19,880 nt of DNA. Source: Methanosarcina sp. UBA5. Its GTDB lineage: Archaea; Halobacteriota; Methanosarcinia; Methanosarcinales; Methanosarcinaceae. This document shows positions 15,723 through 19,880 of the stretch, piece after piece. Below the pieces are notes generated by a model. The model did not search any database, had not been told where the DNA came from, and was given only the letters and a program-made list of their open reading frames with translations. The stretch covers positions 47,511-67,390 of the forward strand of contig NZ_DAVG01000095.1 in NCBI RefSeq assembly GCF_002505485.1, given 5' to 3'. The position numbers and the translations under genes were made by a program. Numbering within the stretch: position 1 is the stretch's first letter; the number at the start of each line of letters is the position of its first letter.

Positions 15723-15799
15723 ACAAATTCGGGTTTTATAAAACAGGAAAGAAGCAAAATCTGAAAAAATGCAAGGGAATAAAGAAAAATTCACTGTAG

Positions 15800-15878
15800 G
15801 AACTTTAAAGGAGCTCTATAGAACTTCTAAAAGAGCTTTACAGAACCTTTAAAGGAGTTTTATAGAACCCCTAACCGC
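15800..15878. repeat. Degenerate tandem repeat, 21-22 bp unit
   Basis: Three units begin with GAAC: 15800-15820, 15821-15842 and 15843-15864, followed by a partial fourth at 15865. The core is GAAC-TTTAAA-GGAG-TTTTATA with substitutions; units 1 and 3 are closest. The array fills the middle of the 318-base spacer 15655-15972 between the synthetase start and the HxlR 3' end. The remainder of that spacer holds only the TATA-like string noted. Confidence 0.75.
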
Positions 15879-15972
15879 TACCATCGAAAAAGCTAGAAAT
15901 ATGGAAGTCCCAGCGCTTTTATTTTTCTTTTTCGCATATTTTACGTTCTTGGATTCTCTTACTCAGTTACGT

Positions 15973-16329
15973 TTAGCGCTCACAGTACATGCAAATAGCC
16001 TTTTCACATTCCTCATTCTGGAATTTCCACTTCAGTCCCCAGCGTTTAATTGCTTGAATTATTTTCACAAAATCCACTCCGCTTTCGGTCAGGTAATACT
16101 CGGATTTAGGAGGATTTGTTGAGTTATCAACCTTCTTTTCAATCAGGCCCTCAGTTTCCAGTTCTGTCAGCCTCTCTGAGAGGATTTTCGGAGTTATGTA
16201 GCCGAGTTTTCTTTTGAGCTCATTAAAGCGCTTTTCTTTTTTTTCCCCTTTGTGCAGCTCCAGAAGGATATGGATTGTCCATCTTTTTCCGATGATATTC
16301 ATAGTCTTGTAGACTGTGCAGTCTTTCAT
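15973..16329 (-). CDS. HxlR-family winged helix-turn-helix regulator
   Basis: The 118-residue protein is a standard HxlR regulator: DCTVYKTMNIIGKRWTIHIL (3-22) is the family's N-terminal signature, FNELKRKLGYITPKILSERL (35-54) is the recognition helix region, and SEYYLTESGVDFVKIIQAIKRW (76-97) is the wing and dimer helix. Cys4 lies at the position that acts as a redox switch in some HxlR proteins; three further Cys (108, 113, 116) form an unusual C-x4-C-x2-C tail ECEKAICMYCER that could bind metal or sense redox state. It is divergent from the sulfite-reductase-like gene, so that gene is the natural target. There is no ribosome binding site before ATG 16329; a TATA box at 16351-16363 predicts a leaderless mRNA. 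Confidence 0.92.
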   Translation of the reverse strand: MKDCTVYKTMNIIGKRWTIHILLELHKGEKKEKRFNELKRKLGYITPKILSERLTELETEGLIEKKVDNSTNPPKSEYYLTESGVDFVKIIQAIKRWGLKWKFQNEECEKAICMYCER

Positions 16330-16350
16330 AGTATAAACATAGAAACTGTC

Positions 16351-16363
16351 TGATATATAAATT
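16351..16363 (-). promoter_or_regulatory. HxlR promoter, predicted leaderless
   Basis: Minus strand AATTTATATATCA is a strong TATA string whose centre is about 27 bases from the A of ATG 16329, so transcription should start at or next to the start codon. Immediately upstream, AGTAT-CTCTAAT-ATACT (16365-16381) is a 5-bp inverted repeat and could be the regulator's own operator. Confidence 0.5.
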
Positions 16364-16399
16364 AGTATCTCTAATATACTGGTATCAAAAGAACACTAG

Positions 16400-16420
16400 T
16401 ATAAAATATAATTTATAAAA
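16400..16420 (+). promoter_or_regulatory. Possible promoter of the sulfite-reductase-like gene
   Basis: TATAAAATATAATTTATAAA is TATA-rich in the plus direction, with a second candidate GATATATAA at 16425-16433. Either gives a leader of about 230-250 bases that contains the structured segment at 16562-16617. Confidence 0.35.
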
Positions 16421-16561
16421 CAGAGATATATAATTTCCTGTAAAAGTTTTCCTGTATCTGGCAAAACAGAATTCAAAGCAGCCTGTGGCTGAAATACCGG
16501 GTCCGAAGTAATAACTATCGCTCTGCAAAAACGAAATTCATGTCTTTATCTAAAATTACTC

Positions 16562-16617
16562 CGCTTGAGCGAACAAAGTGAGCGAAAAGGACCCATCCTC
16601 CCGAGACGGGACTTGGG
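16562..16617 (+). ncRNA. Structured leader segment upstream of the sulfite-reductase-like gene
   Basis: In an AT-rich spacer this segment is GC-rich. TCCCG-AGA-CGGGA (16599-16611) is a tight hairpin, enclosed by CCCA (16592-16595) and TGGG (16614-16617) with small internal loops. Just before it, CGCTT (16562-16566) can pair with AAGTG (16576-16580), and GAGCGAA occurs twice. It may be a regulatory leader element, a small RNA or an old repeat; I recognise no named riboswitch. Confidence 0.35.
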
Positions 16618-16686
16618 CGATTCTGTCAGAACTGCCGGGAATCTAACCAGTTAGGAAATTTAGAAAGTTTGGAGAGAATGATAACC

Positions 16687-17346
16687 ATGAAAGACAACTT
16701 ACCGGAAAAAGGTGCAATCGTTCAGAGAGACCGTGAAACTTACGCAGTAGCCCCTCACATCCCCGGAGGAATTGCGGACCCAAAAACCCTCAGAAAGATA
16801 GCTGATGTTGCGGAAAAATATGGGGCCGCTGCCCTTAAGATGACTTCTGCCCAGAGGATTGCAATCGTAGGCCTGAAAGAAGAAGACCTTGATAATGTGT
16901 GGGCTGATCTGGATATGAAACCCGGCGCAGCTGTAGGGCTTTGCGTAAGAAGTGTAAAATTCTGTCCTGGAACGACTTTCTGCAAGCAGGGAAAACAGGA
17001 TGCAGTAAGCCTGGGCCTTAAGCTGGATGAAAAATACCACGGAATGTCAATGCCTTCCAAACTGAAAATGGCTGTTTCCGGTTGTCCGAATTCCTGTTCT
17101 GAACCTGCCATCAAAGATATAGGGGTAATGGGCACTGCCAAAGGATATACTCTGATGGTAGGAGGTTCTGCAGCTGCAAGTCCAAGACTTGCTGAAGTTG
17201 TCGCAAAGGAATTGTCTGAAGAAGAAGTTCTTGAGGCTATCGAGAGAATTGTTAATTTTTATAAAAACTCTGGCACGAAAAAGAGGCTTGGGAAGTTCAT
17301 TGAAGGCATGGGCCTTGAGGATTTCAAAGCCCAGGTAGGCCTGTAA
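16687..17346 (+). CDS. Small siroheme sulfite-reductase-like protein
   Basis: The 219-residue protein has a ferredoxin-like half-domain (about 10-75; residues VAPHIPGGIADPKTLRKIAD, then AALKMTSAQRIAIVGL) followed by the siroheme/4Fe-4S domain. The cluster ligands are CPGTTFC (Cys93, Cys99, C-x5-C) and GCPNSC (Cys133, Cys137, C-x3-C), the arrangement that binds a coupled [4Fe-4S]-siroheme in sulfite and nitrite reductases. At about 220 residues it is the minimal form found in many anaerobes and methanogens, roughly half of a full subunit; its electron acceptor could be sulfite, but for several such small proteins the physiological substrate is unsettled. The frame can begin at TTG 16669 or ATG 16678, but GGAGAG (16671-16676) is correctly spaced only for ATG 16687. 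Neighbours are the HxlR regulator (divergent) and the cupin/CGGC series. Confidence 0.92.
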   Translation: MKDNLPEKGAIVQRDRETYAVAPHIPGGIADPKTLRKIADVAEKYGAAALKMTSAQRIAIVGLKEEDLDNVWADLDMKPGAAVGLCVRSVKFCPGTTFCKQGKQDAVSLGLKLDEKYHGMSMPSKLKMAVSGCPNSCSEPAIKDIGVMGTAKGYTLMVGGSAAASPRLAEVVAKELSEEEVLEAIERIVNFYKNSGTKKRLGKFIEGMGLEDFKAQVGL

Positions 17347-17391
17347 AACCAGGTAAGCTTGCATGTGGCATTTACATCTCTTAAATTGTTT

Positions 17392-17407
17392 CATTCAACG
17401 TTGAATG
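17392..17407. promoter_or_regulatory. Perfect 16-bp palindrome after the sulfite-reductase-like gene
   Basis: CATTCAAC-GTTGAATG is perfectly palindromic with no spacer, 46 bases after the stop at 17346. No T-run follows, so an operator for the downstream genes is as likely as a 3'-end signal. Confidence 0.45.
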
Positions 17408-17528
17408 CCTTCTGATCTGCTCCCACAAAATGTTTCCTCTGTAAACTCTTAACCAACTCTTAACCCAGGATAAATCCGGAGTTTCAGGGATCGAAACATA
17501 ATACTTTCCAATATAGCGGAAAAACTTG

Positions 17529-17678
17529 TACCGACCAAGCATATATGGAACGAATATCAGAATAGAATATATTGATAGATGTCAGAAACAGAATATATTG
17601 ATAGATGTCAGAAACAGAATATATGATATTAAAATGTAATCAAAAACGGCCAGAATATTCACACAAGCTCGGTCGGTA
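17529..17678. repeat. 150-bp unit: 12-bp inverted repeat around tandem AT-rich repeats
   Basis: TACCGACCAAGC (17529-17540) and GCTCGGTCGGTA (17667-17678) are inverted repeats with one mismatch. Between them lie three copies of an AT-rich 25-26 bp unit (17557-17581, 17582-17607, partial 17608-17628) whose core is GAATATATTGATAGATG. It could be a tiny transposable element or a structured RNA closed by the GC-rich stem. No target duplication is clear. Confidence 0.6.
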
Positions 17679-17695
17679 TAGTAACTAAGGAGTGT

Positions 17696-17729
17696 AAGGT
17701 ATAATGCTGAGTTAAAGGCATAATGCTGA
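17696..17729. repeat. Paired direct repeat, 15 bp at 19-bp spacing, before the cupin gene
   Basis: AAGGTATAATGCTGA (17696-17710) recurs as AAGGCATAATGCTGA (17715-17729), one change. It lies 35-68 bases before the cupin start. Confidence 0.65.
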
Positions 17730-17763
17730 AAAACAAAAAACTATGGTCAAAAGGGGAGAATTA

Positions 17764-18102
17764 ATGAGAGTTACTGAGATGAAATCCTCACCTGAAAAGC
17801 CGAATCCTCACAATGTGAGCGTCCGGATGCTCTACAATACCGAAAACGCTCAGGCTGTACATATAGAACTTAAGCCAGGGGAAGCTCTAAAAAAGCACGT
17901 GACTCCCACAGACGTCTTTTTCTACATTCTTGAAGGAAAAGGCATTGTTGAAATTGGCGACGAACAGCAGGAAGTCAGCCGAGATATGCTGGTCGAGAGT
18001 CCTGCAAAAATCCCCCACCGCCTTCTGAATCCGGGAAATGATATTTTCAGGGTGCTGGTTGTAAAGGCCCCAAGGCAAACCGAAGCTACACGCATGCTGT
18101 AA
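17764..18102 (+). CDS. Small single-domain cupin protein
   Basis: The 112-residue protein is a one-domain cupin: a beta-strand lead (NVSVRMLYNTENAQAVHIEL), cupin motif 1 GEALKKHVTPTDVFFYILEG (39-58) and motif 2 PAKIPHRLLNPGN (80-92). In metal-binding cupins motif 1 has H-x-H and a downstream Glu; here His45 is followed by Thr47 and no Glu is at the expected place, while motif 2 keeps His85. Metal binding may therefore be altered or lost, and I do not assign an enzyme activity. An in-frame ATG at 17743 gives seven more residues, but GGGGAG just before ATG 17764 decides the start. The next gene begins 53 bases downstream, so the cupin and the CGGC protein are likely co-transcribed. Confidence 0.88.
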   Translation: MRVTEMKSSPEKPNPHNVSVRMLYNTENAQAVHIELKPGEALKKHVTPTDVFFYILEGKGIVEIGDEQQEVSRDMLVESPAKIPHRLLNPGNDIFRVLVVKAPRQTEATRML

Positions 18103-18154
18103 ACGTAAAGCAAATGTAAGGATGGCTGTTGAAATGGTTCAAAGCGAGGCATAA

Positions 18155-18499
18155 ATGGAAGAAAAAACAAAACCTACAAAAATAGCGGTTGTGCGCTGCG
18201 ACGTCGTTTCAGAAACCTGTCCGGGGGTAGGCTGCTTTAAGGCTTTCAATGAAAGAAAGACCCACTTTGAGTCCTACAACGAAACCACTCAGATGATCGC
18301 CTTTTTCACGTGCGGAGGCTGTTCGGGCAGGAGAGTGTACCGTCTGGTGAACTCCCTTAAAAAGTATGGCCTTGATGCCGTACATCTCAGTTCCTGTATG
18401 CTTATGGAAGAAACTTATCCTAAGTGTCCTAACCTGGACAATATAAAAAAGACGATTCAGGATGCAGGAATAAAGGTTATAGAAGGTACTCATCACTAA
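18155..18499 (+). CDS. CGGC-domain cysteine-rich protein
   Basis: The 114-residue protein belongs to the CGGC family, named for the motif seen at residues 53-56 within FFTCGGCSGRRVYRLVNSLKK. Other cysteines are at 15, 22 and 27 (RCDVVSETCPGVGC), 81 (HLSSCM) and 91 (YPKCP), all in conserved-looking positions, so a metal or cluster site is likely. The alternating strand/helix pattern (KIAVVRCD, QMIAFFTCGGC, LDAVHLSSCM, GIKVIEG) suggests a small alpha/beta fold. The family has no established reaction; it is found mainly in anaerobes. ATG 18155 is preceded by GAGG at good spacing. It follows the cupin by 53 bases on the same strand. Family confident, function unknown. Confidence 0.9.
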   Translation: MEEKTKPTKIAVVRCDVVSETCPGVGCFKAFNERKTHFESYNETTQMIAFFTCGGCSGRRVYRLVNSLKKYGLDAVHLSSCMLMEETYPKCPNLDNIKKTIQDAGIKVIEGTHH

Positions 18500-18519
18500 G
18501 CACAGCTCTTGATAAAAAT

Positions 18520-18634
18520 AGGACTTACGCGGTTGAAGTGACAAATCGATAGCATTAAACACTTAACTGTTTAAAATATTAAATTATTTACAACGTCTCA
18601 TATGCTTGATTTGTACTTCAAGTGCGTAAGTCCT
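18520..18634. mobile_element. MITE-like element, 115 bp
   Basis: The ends are long terminal inverted repeats: AGGACTTACGCGGTTGAAGT with GACAAATC at the left (18520-18547) and GATTTGTACTTCAAGTGCGT with AAGTCCT at the right (18608-18634), matching over about 27 bases with few differences. The interior (about 60 bases) is AT-rich and non-coding. This is the form of a non-autonomous DNA transposon mobilised by an insertion sequence with ACTTACGC-type ends. No matching transposase is in the window. Flanks (AAAAAT and GAAAAAA) give no certain target duplication. It lies between the CGGC gene and the next gene. Confidence 0.85.
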
Positions 18635-18639
18635 GAAAA

Positions 18640-18652
18640 AAGATATATAGGC
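18640..18652 (+). promoter_or_regulatory. Possible promoter just outside the MITE
   Basis: AAGATATATAGGC is a TATA-like string about 50-60 bases before ATG 18700, six bases beyond the end of the 115-bp element. It would give the SnoaL-like gene its own promoter, separated from the upstream genes by the insertion. Confidence 0.4.
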
Positions 18653-18699
18653 AAGAAATACATCAAAACCGGACAGATAAAAACGAAAATGAGGGAAAT

Positions 18700-19128
18700 A
18701 TGTTTACTGAAGAGAACAAGGAAATAGTTCGCCGATTCTTTGAAGAAGGCCCTTCGAAAGGAAATATAAGTGCAGCTGACGAGTTGCTGTCACCTGATTT
18801 TGCTATGCATGTTCCTCTTCCTGCTTCTCCAGGAATAAAGGGAATAAATGAAGTAATTACTGCATGCAGGGCAGCCTTTGAACACCTCAATGTTACAGTT
18901 GAGGATATGATTGCCGAGGGTAATACTGTGGCTGCACGTTTTACAGCTCGCGGAGTACACAAAGGTAACTTCATGGATTTGCCGGCTACAGGCAAGCCGA
19001 TAAATATGACTGGTATAGAGATTTTCCGCATTAAAGACGGGAAGATCATTGAGCTGTGGGGTGAAACTAATCTTCTTGGCCTGATGCAACAGCTAGGGAT
19101 TGTTCCTGCACCTGGAAACGAGGGTTAA
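18700..19128 (+). CDS. SnoaL-like / ester cyclase-type NTF2-fold protein
   Basis: The 142-residue protein shows the pattern of SnoaL-like (ester cyclase family) cone-fold proteins: EENKEIVRRFFEEGPSKGNI (4-23), a helix segment ADELLSPDFAMHVP (26-39), PGIKGINEVITACRAAF (44-60), then strands VTVEDMIAEGNTVAARFTARG (65-85) and KINMTGIEIFRIKDGKIIELW in outline, ending NLLGLMQQLGIV. Family members bind or cyclise small hydrophobic molecules, but many have no known activity, so I give no substrate. ATG 18700 has GAGGG four bases before it. It follows a MITE-like insertion and may have its own promoter. Confidence 0.85.
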   Translation: MFTEENKEIVRRFFEEGPSKGNISAADELLSPDFAMHVPLPASPGIKGINEVITACRAAFEHLNVTVEDMIAEGNTVAARFTARGVHKGNFMDLPATGKPINMTGIEIFRIKDGKIIELWGETNLLGLMQQLGIVPAPGNEG

Positions 19129-19153
19129 AATTTATCAGGTGCACAGTATCATT

Positions 19154-19193
19154 TTATGTTTCTTGCATTTAAATTATGTTTCTTGCATTTAAA
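19154..19193. repeat. Perfect 20-bp tandem duplication
   Basis: TTATGTTTCTTGCATTTAAA at 19154-19173 is repeated exactly and without spacer at 19174-19193, in the spacer before the gene at 19239. An exact copy suggests a recent duplication or a selected double site. Confidence 0.85.
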
Positions 19194-19238
19194 ATTTCAT
19201 ACTAAAAATATAACTTACGAATGAAATAGGGTAATAAA

Positions 19239-19667
19239 ATGAGCCATGATATAACTCGGGACCGGAATATCGAAGAAGATGAAAACTACGAAGGTGCAGA
19301 CCTTGAGCTTCGGGACATTCCCCTTCCAAAAACAAGCAATATCCTCTACTCGATTTTAAACTCTTTAAACCATAATATTGCAAACTTTTATGCTTACACG
19401 AAGTTCAAAGACTATATATCTGAAAAGACCCTGGATATGGAACTGCTCCAGAGAAGCATGAGTATCCACAGGGATTTTTCAGCTCTGTTCCTGCACACTG
19501 AAGAAGAGCTGGTACTTGTTTACCCGGATCTTCTGGAAAAAGCTGAAAAACTTTTATTCAGAGGAGAAACAAACACGGACTTCATAAATTATACCCGTAA
19601 GATGTGTAAATTAATAAATGACTATAAGAAAATGCTGCATAGAGAGGGGTATTTGCCAGATCTTTGA
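19239..19667 (+). CDS. Unrecognised helical protein, 142 residues
   Basis: I do not recognise a family. The first 35 residues are acidic and probably disordered (RDRNIEEDENYEGADLELRD). The rest is predicted helical: NILYSILNSLNHNIANFYAY (33-52), LDMELLQRSMSIHRDFSALF (65-84), EEELVLVYPDLLEKAEKLLF (88-107) and DFINYTRKMCKLINDYKKML (114-133). There is one cysteine and no signal peptide or membrane segment, so it is likely cytoplasmic. Start ATG 19239 has a GGTAAT site three to four bases before it and the gene follows the 20-bp duplication. The next gene, a 4Fe-4S protein, begins 95 bases downstream on the same strand. That it is a real gene is supported by codon use and the ribosome binding site. 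Confidence 0.75.
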   Translation: MSHDITRDRNIEEDENYEGADLELRDIPLPKTSNILYSILNSLNHNIANFYAYTKFKDYISEKTLDMELLQRSMSIHRDFSALFLHTEEELVLVYPDLLEKAEKLLFRGETNTDFINYTRKMCKLINDYKKMLHREGYLPDL

Positions 19668-19762
19668 ATGGAACTCTCGCTAAGCAACATCTTATTATGG
19701 AATTTCACTGTCCGGTACAATTAAAATTTATTTTGTAAAATATTTCAATGGGGGTCGGTTAA

Positions 19763-19880
19763 ATGGTAAAACGAATGATAGTGAAAATTGACGAAAAGAA
19801 ATGTACAGGCTGCGGAAAGTGCGTTGCACCCTGTACCGAAGGTGCTATTAGAATCATTAACGGAAAAGCAAAGGTCGTAT
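19763..19880 (+). CDS. 4Fe-4S ferredoxin-type protein (N-terminus only)
   Basis: The visible 39 residues are MVKRMIVKIDEKKCTGCGKC followed by VAPCTEGAIRIINGKAKVV. This is a bacterial-type ferredoxin half-motif C-x2-C-x2-C-x3-C (Cys14, 17, 20, 24) with Pro before the last Cys, which binds one [4Fe-4S] cluster. A second cluster probably follows past the window, so both a small two-cluster ferredoxin and the N-terminus of a larger oxidoreductase are possible. GGGGG at 19750-19754 is nine bases before ATG 19763; ATG 19775 is an alternative start. As the last member of the redox gene series it may supply electrons to the sulfite-reductase-like protein, which is inference from position only. Confidence 0.88.
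   Translation, partial: MVKRMIVKIDEKKCTGCGKCVAPCTEGAIRIINGKAKVV

Noticed and set aside
15800..15878. CRISPR array
   Set aside because: The units are directly adjacent and degenerate, with no spacers of unique sequence; the same holds for the arrays at 12887 and 17557.
1..19880. tRNA or rRNA genes
   Set aside because: I saw no tRNA-like cloverleaf, T-loop consensus or rRNA segment on either strand, although this was not a computed search.

Overview
The window looks like a piece of a Methanosarcina-type methanogenic archaeon chromosome. The basis is: AT-rich spacers, archaeal TATA-like boxes, strong GGTGAT/GAGGTGA-type ribosome binding sites, and a gene set familiar from that genus (PKD-domain surface protein, MarR/TrmB/HxlR regulators, ADP-forming acyl-CoA synthetase alpha subunit, small siroheme sulfite-reductase-like protein, CGGC protein, 4Fe-4S ferredoxin). 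The genus assignment is recognition by eye, not a database result.

Layout. (1) 1-1062, minus: secreted NlpC/P60-like peptidase with two PKD domains, cut by the window edge. (2) 1063-4950: a decayed regulatory and transport area. It holds a wrecked TrmB-family regulator (1846-2449), an intact MarR regulator (2475-2933), a Cache-domain sensor remnant with two in-frame stops (3304-3939) and a MATE exporter cut off after its first two helices (4103-4462), with several paired direct repeats that look like operators or slippage duplications. (3) 4950-8860, plus: two tandem, very similar 603-residue Kup/HAK-type potassium transporters. (4) 8861-11883: a broken secreted protein (9179-9894), an alpha/beta hydrolase (10409-11671) and the hairpin end of an IS200/IS605-type element. 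(5) 11884-15654: a SAM methyltransferase, a Glu/Leu/Phe/Val dehydrogenase split by a one-base insertion in a G run, and, convergent to it, an ADP-forming acyl-CoA synthetase alpha subunit. (6) 15973-19880: a divergent HxlR regulator, apparently leaderless, then a plus-strand series: sulfite-reductase-like protein, cupin, CGGC protein, SnoaL-like protein, an unrecognised helical protein and the start of a 4Fe-4S ferredoxin-type protein. A 115-bp MITE-like element sits in this series.

How the genes may work together. The Kup pair suggests layered potassium uptake. The dehydrogenase plus ADP-forming synthetase are enzymes that in peptide-fermenting archaea act at the two ends of amino-acid oxidation; here the dehydrogenase appears broken. 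The HxlR/sulfite-reductase/cupin/CGGC/ferredoxin block is the best candidate for an undescribed redox or sulfur-handling module. That is inference from gene order and cysteine motifs. Five of about nineteen protein genes are broken, so the window is also a record of recent gene decay.
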